Positions 36,201-47,720 of a DNA stretch of 64,000 nt are shown piece by piece. Each line of letters opens with the position of its first letter. Position 1 is the first letter of the stretch. Under the pieces are notes generated by a model, which had not been told where the DNA came from, did not search any database, and saw nothing but the letters and a program-made list of their open reading frames with translations. The DNA is taken from contig NC_092678.1 in NCBI RefSeq assembly GCF_964355755.1, positions 3,794,922-3,858,921 of the forward strand, written 5' to 3'. This stretch comes from Antedon mediterranea (Eukaryota > Echinodermata > Crinoidea > Comatulida > Antedonidae). Position numbers and translations under genes: made by a program.

Positions 36201-38728
36201 ATACGATTCTATCTACGCACATAAAAAGCATCACCATGTGACCTAAAAAACGAACGAACCTCGCTAATGATACAGTAATCAATAAAGCTATAGGAAAAAG
36301 CTGAGCCTATATATTCAAGACAAGTGTCATTTTATGAATTGTTCACAAATTCGTTATCGTTTGTTTGTTGCCGTATTAGTTGAGATCTCCCGCAGAATGT
36401 TGCCGTAAGATACATTGATATATAAAGTCAGAACAGATAATGCAAATGGGTACTTATACGTTAAGTAATGACTTAAGCAAAGAAAACGTGTTTCTAAATA
36501 GTGTGTTTAGTCTGTCTGATGTGTAGACCATTGCTAAAGGCATTGCAGTTAAGCTATATAAAATATGTTAGAGTACGAACATCTTCAGGCTTGATATTAA
36601 TCTATTAAATTTATCTACTTTATACAAATAAAATCCTACTTTTCTCTTTTAATATATTGAATATTTTCAAAATGCATTTTTGTTGTGAGCTTTCGGCAAT
36701 AAACAATTATTTAATGCAAAATGTTATACTGTCCTGATTTTCAAGATATATTTATGAGGATAAAAAAAAAACTGGGTTGCTAAACATTTGGTTATGAATG
36801 TTTCATAAAGGATACTTGGGCTCTGATATATAACATATCCATGAATATTTCATATTCAATAATATATCATATTGTTCTATATTCAATATTTTAAAAGTAA
36901 TTTCTTAATGAATCATTCTGCAGATAAAATACATTGGAAATAATAAAGCAATAGTTGAGGAATAATATACAAATAATGAATGTTTATGAGTGCAATGGTA
37001 CAAATAATGGCACGAGGTGAATGATGAAAGGTTATATCAATGAGGCAAAGCCGAGTTGATATAACCTTTCATCATTCACCAAGTGCCATTATTTGTACCA
37101 TTACACGAATACAAAACATTCATTATTTGTTTTATATAACATCTAGACGTTTTTTTTTCGTACACAAAAATGTTTCAAAAAGTACTATTTAACGATCGTT
37201 GAATAGTGCGTACTATTGCACGCCATGTGACCCACATTCGTCCAATCAAATGACAGGAATTTATATAGGTGTTATATAATTATCAATATTAATACTTCTC
37301 TACTCTATTGTAGTTAACAGAAATATTAAATAATTGATAATTATAAACATTATTTCAATATTAATCTACATTGAATTAATTGATTTTTATCAAATTAATC
37401 GCAAATTTAAAAGCATTTAACCGTTAGTTGACATACGATTGTTAACTACCTAGGCGCTGTTAATCTGTTTGCCCCCACAAGGGGATCAACACACTCACAT
37501 ACATTCACCAAAACTATCCAAGCAAGACAAGAGTTTATTTGGCCCACGTGCCTAATGACAAAAGAGTATAGGTCTCAATATTTACCTTCAGGAATTTGTG
37601 TGATAAACTTTGGTAAACACTCCTTGAGATAATAAATAGGGCAAAAATGTGACAGAAGAATTAGCTTAGATAATACTATATTTGGAAATGTAGTCCTGTT
37701 GTAAGTTGTTTGTAAGTTTAATAAGGGCACTTTTCCTTGGTTTATACAAGTTTGTTTATAATTAATAGTTTTATATCCCCTTGAAAACTTTCTTTGGTAA
37801 TATAGAAATACTATTAAAATACACTGCTCAATTTATTGTTTTTCGCTTTGGTTTTTTTTTTGGAATTTCATAATAACTAAAAAACAAATAAACAATTTTG
37901 TTCTTTTTAATCAATAATTGTATTCATTTTGTTGTAGGTATGCTGCAAGATGGCCAGCTCCGTTTTACAACATGCAACTGGCATGCCAAATGGGACACAA
38001 TAACGAAGAAAATGCGCAAAGGACTTCGATATCAGTACACAAGCAACTGTAATTGCCAGGTTAGTCAATAAAATTTACCCAAAATTAAATCAGCATAATG
38101 CATACACAAGAATTGCCAAAACATGAATAGTGTACATAAATAAATGTTTGATGCCAGATAAAAATAATGTTGCAATTATTATGTAACTAAGTATTTGATT
38201 TACTGACAACAAATTGTATAATAGTATGGTTCTATTTCTAAAACTATAATTTAGGTATAAAAACAATTAGTATGTCAAAATATAGCTTAAAATATTAGTA
38301 TGAAATATTAGTGTTTGAGAATTAATTTCTAAAATTGTAAAATCGGTTATTTGATTTATATTTGCACTTTGCAAATTAATAAAACATTCATTTAGTATTT
38401 TGAAATGAAAGTACATTTATAATACTCAAATAGGGTCAGGAAATTAAATATGTAAATCATATGCAAATAATTGTAATAATATCTGTATGAATTCATTAAT
38501 AAATATGATATTTTGAATGTTTTACAGATTTCAACATGCGGATTATTTGACAAATGTGACAAACGGATACATACTAAACAAGCTGATGGCGCTTGTGTGT
38601 GGGACGCATGGGATGGTGGTTGCGAGAGCAAATTCTCAACCTGCATTGTCCATGATGACGGGCGCTGCGCATGGCATCGATCACCAGAACTTAGCAGATG
38701 TCGAAAAACCGAGATCACTAAAAGCTAG
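27126..38728 (+). CDS. TIMP-like gene B, complete, four exons
   Basis: Secreted TIMP-family protein of 239 residues. Exons 27126-27249, 34462-34734, 37938-38059 and 38528-38728 join in frame (phases 1, 1, 0), all with GT/AG introns of about 7.2, 3.2 and 0.47 kb. Residues 1-24 form a signal peptide. Mature protein starts CTCLPAHPQDHFC, reproducing Cys1, Cys3 and Cys13 of vertebrate TIMPs, then FVIRAKVV, IRIKKVYKGGEF, DSLCGVA, TTCNWHAKWD, a CNC pair and GRCAWHRSP. The free Cys1 amino group is the zinc chelator in the family, and residue 2 is Thr as in TIMP-1. It has all twelve family cysteines plus two extra. It sits about 25 kb downstream of TIMP-A, same strand. Target protease and tissue role cannot be read from sequence. 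Confidence 0.94.
27601..27682. repeat. 30-bp tandem repeat, 3 copies (TIMP-B intron 1)
   Basis: ATTGAATATTCATTAGCC or a one-base variant starts at 27603, 27633 and 27663, exactly 30 bp apart. Confidence 0.85.
28050..28230. mobile_element. MITE copy 1 (181 bp)
   Basis: Terminal inverted repeats AAGCATGGTTCCC and GGGAACCAAGCTT, continuing inward with ACGCAACGCAAGGACGT-like sequence on both sides. The centre is a perfect palindrome, CAATCACAAGCGA / TCGCTTGTGATTG (28110-28142). It has one full 19-bp TTGCGT motif plus a partial one at the right end. Nearly identical to the outer parts of 62671-63516. No coding capacity; target duplication not resolved. Confidence 0.8.
28231..34461. other. Remainder of TIMP-B intron 1
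   Basis: No further exon or element recognised. Minor repeats: TTTCTTATGGATTTTAA duplicated at 31508-31544 and (ACATA)n at 33147-33170. Short frames here look like background. Confidence 0.45.
34462..34734 (+). CDS. TIMP-B exon 2 (N-terminal domain core)
   Basis: 273 nt, phase 1 to 1, acceptor ctttacag and donor G|GTAAGT. Encodes VIRAKVV, a long hydrophilic A-B loop (KRHKND, APSSGSSNPNEP), WQIRIKKVYKGGEF and FDSLCGVATM, ending YLFMG. Confidence 0.93.
34735..37937. other. TIMP-B intron 2
   Basis: Holds the foldback at 36969-37130; otherwise unassigned AT-rich sequence. Confidence 0.5.
36969..37130. mobile_element. Long foldback, MITE candidate
   Basis: Left arm 36969-37040 and right arm 37056-37130 are near-perfect reverse complements (ACAAATAATGAATGTTT ... 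and its complement; GATGAAAGGTTATATCAA at the inner edge), with a 15-nt loop, TGAGGCAAAGCCGAG. A second pair of GTTATATAA-type sites lies just outside (37131, 37271). Noncoding; it would form a very stable hairpin in the TIMP-B pre-mRNA. Confidence 0.75.
37938..38059 (+). CDS. TIMP-B exon 3
   Basis: 122 nt after acceptor gttgtag, ending CAG|GTTAGT. Encodes GMLQDGQLRFTTCNWHAKWD and a segment ending NCNCQ. Confidence 0.93.
38528..38728 (+). CDS. TIMP-B exon 4 (C-terminal domain and stop)
   Basis: Phase 0, acceptor gttttacag, TAG at 38726-38728. Encodes ISTCGLFDKC, GACVWDAWDGGCESKFSTC, GRCAWHRSP and SRCRKTEITKS. AATAAA at 39079-39084 and 39444-39449 are possible polyadenylation signals. Confidence 0.93.
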   Translation: MSTCGLFDKCDKRIHTKQADGACVWDAWDGGCESKFSTCIVHDDGRCAWHRSPELSRCRKTEITKS

Positions 38729-41259
38729 ATATTGTGACATTTTAAATATAACTATTTTCTGTTCATTTGGATTAGTTTGTGAGTGGAGCATTTATGATAA
38801 CGCCAAACATTATGTTGGATTTTAAGTGTTATTTTATTTTAACATCATTGCTAAGGGCAAGCAAGTCTTTTAAAAAGAACTTCATTGAACATGATTCACA
38901 TCAGAAAATGGATATATCCATATACATTTAATATATTAAAGTTTCAATTTTTTGTAAAATTTATTAAGTCTGTCCATATACAAACTTTGGAATTTTGATT
39001 GTTAATTTGTGTAAACATGTAAACAACAGCAACATGTAAACAATATTAAGTAAACAAAAATATACGTGGAATATCAGAAATAAATATAGATAGACACAGT
39101 ATTTTGTTAGAAATTGTTTAGAAATATGTTATTTTGAGTTTGGTCTAGAGTGTGCTACATTTATCTACTATATAAATATAAATATGAATATATATTAACA
39201 TTATTATTATTTGAGAATTGTATAAAGATATGTGTAGAATCAAGAAAGAATTTTGTACTTGCAATTTTAAATTTGTAAAACATATTTGCCGGACAAAATA
39301 TACAGTTTCCTTTAGTTAAGAATAGGGTTAATTACTTTGAACTATTTCTATATTCTATAGTGAACATAGAGAAACTGCCTATATAAGTAAGTTCATGTTT
39401 TATATAATGTATTAGTCCATTTGCACACATTATGTTTGGTTAAAATAAAGTTCTGTAGTAATCAGGTTTTTAGTGTGATATACCCACCTGATGAAAACAA
39501 AATCATTTAAACAGTTTATAAGTATTTGTCTTTCATGCTCGATATTTTTATTAATTAAATAATTATAAATGTTACTACTATGAAGTAGGAAATAGTATTG
39601 AATTAGTGAGTAAAATCCTACATGAGAAAAACTTTGCATATTCTCAATTGTACTATTGTTCTTGATATGCAGTTAGAAGACATTATAAACATTATCATTG
39701 CAAATAAAATTATAGGTTTGCTATTTCAGCTAACTAACAAACATTTTTAAAAATTAGGAGCATTAAAGAATTTGAACACCCAAAGATGTGTTTGGGTATT
39801 TCCAACTCATAAAAGAAAAAGAGCAGAATGTCAACGACAATTGTCTAATTGATTAGTACAAGACAATCAGCTTAGATTTTTACTGGGGATATGAAATAAT
39901 TGTTGCTGATATCAAGTAATAAGGTTAATATGCTTTGTGAATTTCAATAGATGTATTATCATAAATACGCTATTTCTCAATATATTTGTCATTGTTATAA
40001 TTTATGTTTTTATTGTAAATAAATGCCATTGTATATATATGAAGAAAGAAAGTCTGAGCTGTTTGTTGTTTAAAATTTGAGGTATTCTCCAGAAATTTAT
40101 ATATAATATATAGAAATGAAATAAGCACTAAAAAATAACCGGATGTCAACGGCTGGAGGTCAATGGATTCTTTTACTGAAGAAAATTGAAGTCGAGTTTG
40201 GTTGCCTATCTTTTTGGTAATTTGTACCTCATCTCATAGGTAATTTAGGCCACAGTTTAATCTAAATACAATTGAATTTTTAAAAGTTTATGACATAACA
40301 AATGACCTTTAAAATAAGTGCATCTAAATAAATAAAAAGTCATTAATGGCTTTGTGGTATTGTTTTCAATTATTAAAATTAAACAATAACCGTTGATTAT
40401 ACCGTAGGAAATTAGAAAATGCAAATAATACGATAACGCAAATGTAAAGTACTTTTACTGATAAACCTAAAATATATAGATCTAATTATTCACTTGTTGC
40501 CATGGAGATACGACAATAATAAATATTAAGTAATCGCAAGTTTAATTAAGATTGATATCATGTGTTCGGACTGACGTGGATGTTGGAAGTGGCTTAATTA
40601 TTGTTTGTAGTATATGAAGCTGGTGTTCATATTTTGTTGCAATTGTTGGTTTTGATGAAGTGTGTGTACGTGAGCGTAACCATGGTGATGCTGAAATTTC
40701 TGGTCAATTATATTATATTTAAAAAGAATCTTGTTTGGATTAATCTGAATTATTATTTTTAATCTTATTTGTTTTAAGATTTAGATGAAGATTGAATATT
40801 TAGATGAAAATGATGGTGATGATAGTAATGTTTATGATGATGTATTACTAATAAATCTAATATTTCATGAAAAAATACATAATGAATTCTAAAATCCATA
40901 ACATATACACATTCTCTGGTCTGATGGTATAAAAAGTAACAACGTTATATCACACACATTTTGTAGTCTTATAGTCAATCAATAGTATTCAATATTATTC
41001 CAATTACTGTTTCGATTCTGTTATTATTACCATTTTGCTTTAAGTTCTGCATATTTCATGCAAGCCTATCTATCATTGAATAAACAAGACTCAAATAGTC
41101 TTGCATTTGCTTATTTCCTATGAATGAATGTGAAGTTCTGCCGTTGGCTACTGAGAAATAGGCGAAGGACAATTTAGTTTGGCCGAGATAAGCTAGTGGA
41201 AGCAGATGTGAACATAAGTGGAATCAACGAGGCATACCCAACATTATCCTTAATATATA
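38729..41259. other. TIMP-B 3' flank and intergenic DNA
   Basis: 3' UTR of uncertain length, then AT-rich DNA. Two diverged half X-box-like sequences (GTTGCCATGGAGATAC near 40497; GTAACCATGGTGATG near 40677) are present, without a convincing coding exon next to them. Confidence 0.4.
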
Positions 41260-41555
41260 CAGTATAAAAATAATTATTATTATTTATATACATATATACA
41301 CCCAAGTGACTCAATTGTAGGGCACCTGTATATAAAACATAGAGTTCCAAGTACAAGTTATGTTTAGGGAGCCCTTTTTTCATAATCGCATCTTTTTCTA
41401 TATTCCACCTATTTAATTGTTTGTACAGTATTATTTTTATACATATATACACCCAAGTGACTCAATTGTATGGCCCAAGTCATATTTAGAGAGTCCTTTG
41501 TTATAATCGCATCTTTTACTATATTTCACTTATTTAATTATTTATACAGCAATAT
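41260..41555. repeat. Direct duplication, about 150 bp
   Basis: Copy 1 (41260-41423) and copy 2 (41424-41555) share TACATATATACACCCAAGTG then ACTCAATTGTA, then TATTTAG-GAG-CC and ATAATCGCATCTTTT, and end TATTTAATT-TT-TACAG. Offset 151 bp. Confidence 0.8.
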
Positions 41556-42368
41556 TAATGGAAGCTTTAAGTGTTTCTCTGTTCAAATTTAATATCTTTG
41601 GAGAAAAAATGTATTAATTTGGTTGAAAGAGGAAATAATTTATGTATAAAAAAATTGTTTATTTCCATCTTTTTTCTCGCAATAAAGTCAAGAATGAGAT
41701 AAGATAAGAAAGCAAAAATATATCATAGTAATTTACATACAATGTGTAATAAATACAGATGCCCAGTTTGGTTTCATAAGCATCTCCTAGGACAATTACA
41801 CAACCAACCACGATTCTCTAAAGGGATTGACTAGACTGGAGATTTAAAACCCTGTACTACAAATATTAAGTAAAAAGCTTAACTTAAATGATAGTTACGG
41901 AAGACTAACACACCAGATGTCCGAGTTACATAACTTTACAACTATGTGTCTGTTGTATTGTACCTTACCTACAATCTCTCAAAATAGATTACTAATGTCA
42001 TTTTCTAAGCCAACGATGATGTCAGTTTCCTTCCGTAGTTCCCTATATAATTTGAACTTGAAAAAATCCCCACCTACACACTTATTTGAAAAAACTTTAC
42101 ATAATAGTTTAAAGGGGTTTTTTTTTCGCTCACAGTATGAAAATTTTACAAAAAAACGATAAATAATGTACAAAATATAATATCATTTTCTCAAGTTTGA
42201 AGATATATTTTAGGAGGTATTGTATTTCATGAAAGATTTAGATACATAATATCAATTTGATCTCTGGTGCGCGTGCGTACAACTGAGCACTAGTTGTGTT
42301 CTAACCGTACCACGCCGAGAATGTTAAAGGGTTGTTATCCAATCGAGTTAAAGAACAATACCATGAAA
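41556..42368. other. Intergenic DNA, nothing recognised
   Basis: No supported feature. The frame at 41917-42162 has no recognisable motif. Confidence 0.4.
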
Positions 42369-42440
42369 GCCCCAGTGGTCTAATGGTTAGGGCAACTGCA
42401 TATCAAGCAGACGGTCCGAGTTCGAGTCTCGGTTGGGGCG
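42369..42440 (+). tRNA. tRNA gene or tRNA-like element, anticodon ATC (Asp)
   Basis: 72 nt folding as a cloverleaf: acceptor GCCCCAG with TTGGGGC (one G-U) and discriminator G; D-stem GTCT/GGGC; anticodon stem with four pairs (CTGC/GCAG) and an outer A-A mismatch; seven-nt loop ATATCAA, anticodon ATC at 42402-42404; perfect T-stem CCGAG/CTCGG with loop TTCGAGT. A-box TGGTCTAATGG and B-box GAGTTCGAGTC are present, and TTTTT at 42443-42447 is a pol III terminator. The body resembles eukaryotic Glu/Asp tRNAs. Asp is normally read by GTC, so ATC makes it odd. It could be a variant, a pseudogene or a SINE founder. Confidence 0.7.
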
Positions 42441-42442
42441 AC

Positions 42443-42447
42443 TTTTT
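42443..42447 (+). terminator. Pol III terminator of the tRNA gene
   Basis: T5 tract three bases past the acceptor stem end. Confidence 0.6.
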
Positions 42448-42617
42448 CTCATTCTCACAGATTTCCTCATCTTTATCGTTAAATAATTTTCAGTATATCA
42501 CCGGGCGGTTTGGAATTTATTTCTATGCCTGTATATAAATAAGAAACATATATTTTTGTTTATGAATATATATAAAAAATCAAATGAATCTGTATTATAA
42601 ACTAGCTTGACAAAGCT

Positions 42618-42690
42618 TAAATATGGTAGTGATATGACATCATCATGTCCATATATGGGCACATCACATTTTTTTGTCACATAAAGTCAG
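42618..42690. repeat. Dispersed repeat with 61053-61125, copy 1
   Basis: Shares AAATATGGTAGTGATAT, ACATCATCATGTCCATATAT, GGCACATCACATTT and TGTCACATAAAGTC with the second copy, same orientation, about 90% alike by eye. Confidence 0.8.
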
Positions 42691-42872
42691 ACAGAGATTT
42701 ACATGAAATTTATGTAGAAACCTTTCCAGAATTCTCTTTGACAATTAAAGCCACGTAGACCATAAATTTAAAGGAATTCAATTTATTTTACATAATTATA
42801 TTTTTCCATTGTATTTTAAGAAGCAATTAAGTACACATAACCTTGATTAACCTTTTTTAATTAATCTTCTTA

Positions 42873-43040
42873 ATGACTATCTTGGGGAATAACGCTCCGG
42901 ATCTCTCATTAAACATTGCCCTAATGGTGGTAGATTTATATAAAGCATTAAATAATATATCTATGCGCTGGGATGAACTAAAAACTTTATATTTTTCAAG
43001 TCAAGAAGAATATATGAATTATTTTGAGATTATCAATTAG
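42873..43040 (+). CDS. Small unassigned ORF (55 residues)
   Basis: ATG to TAG. It reads MTILGNNAPDLSLNIALMVV then DLYKAL and MRWDELKTLYF. Its composition is more protein-like than neighbouring frames. No family recognised and no splice or promoter support; possibly a relic of a mobile element. Confidence 0.15.
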   Translation: MTILGNNAPDLSLNIALMVVDLYKALNNISMRWDELKTLYFSSQEEYMNYFEIIN

Positions 43041-45379
43041 GGGTTTCAAAATTCCAAACAGTGGCCTCAAAATAGGTTTTTTTTTCTTTTAGAGTAAACT
43101 GTATTAATTTAACTTTATGCAAAAACACAAACTATTAAAACAGAAGAATTACTCAATTTTATTTACCCAAATAACAAATGTTGTAATTATATTTGGGTTA
43201 TTTTATAAAGACCTTTATAATTTAAGAGTGATATGTTAGAATAAAAAAAAAAGCTGCCGATAGAATAATATAGTAAACGATATCAATTTTTCATCTCAGA
43301 TTAGTGTATTGCATATATATATCTCATTTAATAAATCACAAAACGTATCGTCACCAAAATGTGTGGGGATGAAACAGGGTTGTTCTATACATTTTATAAA
43401 ATACTTTAATAACAAAACCAATTTCAAACATTTTTACAACTTCAATATTCTGCTTATCATAGAATTTTTCATTTCTAAGATTTTATTACTTTTTCAATAA
43501 ACTCTCTATTTATATTGAATTCTGTAATATATTTAAATTAAATTCTCAAAATGAGGCTGCTGTAGGAAAATTTGATTAAATTTCTGATTCAATTGCTTAG
43601 ACTATTTATAAATTTATTCTTTAAAACAGTCTTTTTTAAGAGTAATCGTGTCAATATGTTCATTCCGCGGTTGTCATGTGGATCAAAGAATTTTATACAT
43701 CTATGACGTATTCTAAAACTTAGTATCAACTAAGGAATATTCTGAATTAATTAATTAGATATTTGTGACTGGACATAAGAGACTAATCAAGGCTAACTTG
43801 TTTCATTTTTCCGTATCCTCATTATATAAATTCAATATATATTCAGTATCGTTATGGCGACCAGCATTCTCATGAATTATTCATGATTTCTATGTAAAAT
43901 AATTCATTAATTCATTAAGCCAAGATTACTTGCAGGGATGATAAAAATATGTAAGGCTTGTTGAGTTGCAGCTAAACCTAGTTAATGCAGGGTCAACCAA
44001 ATCAATGTAAATTTGCTATCTGATTTGAGTAAAGACGGTATATTATAATATCATTAGTGCTATTTTGTGGACATAATAGTCCATCTTAATAACCTAGGAG
44101 CCTTGAGAGTATTAGATTAAATTCAGATCTTACCAAATCTAGAAACAAGAATACTTACTGCCAGAGTCAAAATCAAAATATACAACAATAACCGCAAACT
44201 GCTAAAATATCGGTATGTACTCGGACTTGGGTATAAACTCTCACACTCTTAAAACAAAATAGGTTTTAAATTAAAATAATGATTGAACCTGAAGAAACAA
44301 TTTTTAGTGAAATAGTTATTCAATAGTTGCGCGCCAGAGTATAATAAAAAAAAATTTTAATTCTTATATAACACGCATTTACAATTTTGATATTATATTA
44401 TTATTATTTATACTTTATTATTTGTAAATGTAAAGATATTGGCTAAATAAATATAACTATAATAAAAATAAAAATTATTTTATTATTATTTCATGGCCAA
44501 TGATGGTAAACATAGGGAAAAATTCTAATAAAACAGCCAACACATCTAGGGGGTATATAGTTTCTAAGCAACAGACAATAATATAACCATTGTGAAAGTA
44601 TTATTATATAAAGAATGATATTAATCGATCTTGTTCATGTACTTTTTACACTTGCCATATAGAAAACATCAATGCACAAGTTTAAAGAATCAGTATTGCT
44701 TTGTTTGGTATCTATGTATTGTGTTTTTATTGGATCATTTTTAGTAGCTAAATGGATCCCCTGGTAGATGTGTGCTAAATACATACATACTCTACTGTAT
44801 AATGAATATAAATCCAAAAGCAAATTACTGAAAAAATGACAATGCTGTGGGTCTCAGTGGCTGGATACAAAATGAAATACGCAAAAAGCTAAATCGAAAC
44901 GATAAAGTAAAACAGCCAGAAAAATTAGCAGAGCTTTCAGACAACACTAGCCCTTCACCCGTGCAAGTAAATATACTATAATGAATATAGATCTAGAAAT
45001 AAAAAAAGATGCTGTAGTTCTAACATTTGAATGCACTACAGGCTGTTTTATGAGGAGTACCGCAATCTCCAGGTGCTTGCCGCTGAATATATAGATCTAC
45101 ACTATTAGGTTTTCTAAGATGTATAAATGGTAGAAAGAATTATCTGTGATTTCCGATATAAAGCTTCTTGCCGTCAGGCATGCACATCGAAGGATAGAAG
45201 GAAATACATATGATATTGTTGCTTCATATTAATGTGCCTTAAGATTGTCATGGGCCAGTAACTTTGTATGCAATAACATCAATAGAAGAATCCGGAGAGC
45301 TATAAATATTTGTGATAATTATGGCCAGTAGATTTGTTGGGTATTGATTTTGATGGGCGAAATCTACATGTATGTATGA
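43041..45379. other. Intergenic DNA
   Basis: No supported gene. A frame at 43309-43500 contains GMKQGC, reminiscent of a reverse-transcriptase motif, but it is too short to call. Confidence 0.35.
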
Positions 45380-45552
45380 CTGTACGAATGAATGATAATA
45401 GGTTCGAATTAGTCGGGAAATTACTAGAAAAAAATTACTTAAAAATAATCTATAATAATCATTACATTTGGTTTGTATTATAGATTATTTTCAAGTAATT
45501 TTTTCTAGTAATTTCCTGACTAATTCAAACCTATTATCAACTATTCGTACAG
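45380..45552. mobile_element. Foldback element beside the minisatellite
   Basis: Left arm 45380-45457 (starts CTGTACGAATGAATGATAAT) and right arm 45476-45552 (ends CTATTCGTACAG) are about 90% complementary over 77 nt, with an 18-nt loop. TGA lies immediately outside both ends, a possible 3-bp target duplication. No ORF. Confidence 0.7.
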
Positions 45553-45657
45553 TGATACAGATGTAATAAAGATGGTGGTAACGAGGTTGGTGGAAAACTC
45601 ACGATATTTGTAGTGGAAAGGTGGTAGCAACAATGATGAACAATGGATTTGTTGGCA

Positions 45658-47720
45658 ACAAAAATGAGGATGATCAGGTTGATGCCAACACCGAAGATGA
45701 GAACGACGGGGCAACAAGGATGACGATGCCGGGGATGGTGGCAACAAAGATGAGGATGATCAGGTTGATGCCAACACCGAAGATGAGAACGACGAGGCAA
45801 CAAGGATGACGATGCCAGGGATGGTGGCAACAAAGATGAGGATGATCAGGTTGATGCCAACACCGAAGATGAGAACGACGAGGCAACAAGGATGACGATG
45901 CCAGGGATGGTGGCAACAAAGATGAGGATGATCAGGTTGATGCCAACACCGAAGATAAGAACGACGAGGCAACAAGGATGACGATGCCAGGGATGGTGGC
46001 AACAAAGATGAGGATGATCAGGTTGATGCCAACACCGAAGATGAGAACGACGAGGCAACAAGGATGACGATGCCAGGGATGGTGGCAACAAAGATGAGGA
46101 TGATCAGGTTGATGCCAACACCGAAGATGAGAACGACGAGGCAACAAGGATGACGATGCCAGGGATGGTGGCAACAAAGATGAGGATGATCAGGTTGATG
46201 CCAACACCGAAGATGAGAACGACGAGGCAACAAGGATGACGATGCCAGGGATGGTGGCAACAAAGATGAGGATGATCAGGTTGATGCCAACACCGAAGAT
46301 GAGAACGACGAGGCAACAAGGATGATGATGCCAGGGATGGTGGCAACAAAGATGAGGATGATCAGGTTGATGCCAACACCGAAGATGAGAACGACGAGGC
46401 AACAAGGATGACGATGCCAGGGATGGTGGCAACAAAGATGAGGATGATCAGGTTGATGCCAACACCGAAGATGAGAACGACGAGGCAACAAGGATGACGA
46501 TGCCAGGGATGGTGGCAACAAAGATGAGGATGATCAGGTTGATGCCAACACCGAAGATGAGAACGACGAGGCAACAAGGATGACGATGCCAGGGATGGTG
46601 GCAACAAAGATGAGGATGATCAGGTTGATGCCAACACCGATGATGAGAACGACGGGGCAACAAGGATGACGATGCCGGGGATGGTGCCAACAAAGATGAG
46701 GATGATCAGGTTGATGCCAACACCGATGATGAGAACGACGGGGCAACAAGGATGACGATGCCGGGGATGGTAGCAACAAAGATGAGGATGATCAGGTTGA
46801 TGCCAACACCGAAGATAAGAACGACGAGGCAACAAGGATGACGATGCCAGGGATGGTGGCAACAAAGATGAGGATGATCAGGTTGATGCCAACACCGAAG
46901 ATGAGAACGACGAGGCAACAAGGATGACGATGCCAGGGATGGTGGCAACAAAGATGAGGATGATCAGGTTGATGCCAACACCGAAGATGAGAACGACGAG
47001 GCAACAAGGATGACGATGCCAGGGATGGTGGCAACAAAGATGAGGATGATCAGGTTGATGCCAACACCGAAGATGAGAACGACGAGGCAACAAGGATGAC
47101 GATGCCAGGGATGGTGGCAACAAAGATGAGGATGATCAGGTTGATGCCAACACCGAAGATGAGAACGACGAGGCAACAAGGATGATGATGCCAGGGATGG
47201 TGGCAACAAAGATGAGGATGATCAGGTTGATGCCAACACCGAAGATGAGAACGACGAGGCAACAAGGATGACGATGCCAGGGATGGTGGCAACAAAGATG
47301 AGGATGATCAGGTTGATGCCAACACCGAAGATGAGAACGACGAGGCAACAAGGATGACGATGCCAGGGATGGTGGCAACAAAGATGAGGATGATCAGGTT
47401 GATGCCAACACCGAAGATGAGAACGACGAGGCAACAAGGATGACGATGCCAGGGATGGTGGCAACAAAGATGAGGATGATCAGGTTGATGCCAACACCGA
47501 TGATGAGAACGACGGGGCAACAAGGATGACGATGCCGGGGATGGTGCCAACAAAGATGAGGATGATCAGGTTGATGCCAACACCGATGATGAGAACGACG
47601 GGGCAACAAGGATGACGATGCCGGGGATGGTAGCAACAAAGATGAGGATGATCAGGTTGATGCCAACACCGAAGATGAGAACGATGAGGCAACAAGGATG
47701 ATGATGACAGGAATGGTGGT
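45658..47720. repeat. 86-bp minisatellite, about 24 copies, with 10-unit higher-order block
   Basis: Units contain GATGAGGATGATCAGGTTGA, GCCAACACCGAAGATGAGAA, CGACGAGGCAACAAGG and ATGCCAGGGATGGTGGCAAC. Variant units recur exactly 860 bp apart: GAAGATAAGA (45951/46811), GATGATGATGCC (46320/47180), ACCGATGATGAG with CGGGG (46637/47497) and GGTGCC (46684/47544). So a ten-unit block (about 45932-46791) is duplicated (46792-47651). The 86-bp period is not a multiple of three and every frame meets stops, so the overlapping 81-codon frames are not genes. Confidence 0.97.

Noticed and set aside
40497-40692. Two further X-box-like sites
   Set aside because: Each matches only one half-site well and no coding exon follows.
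43309-43500. Possible reverse-transcriptase fragment with GMKQGC
   Set aside because: Only six residues resemble the motif, and flanking residues do not fit any reverse-transcriptase pattern.
45658-47720. CRISPR-like array
   Set aside because: No unique spacers between repeats: the whole 86-bp unit repeats, in an animal genome with spliced genes.
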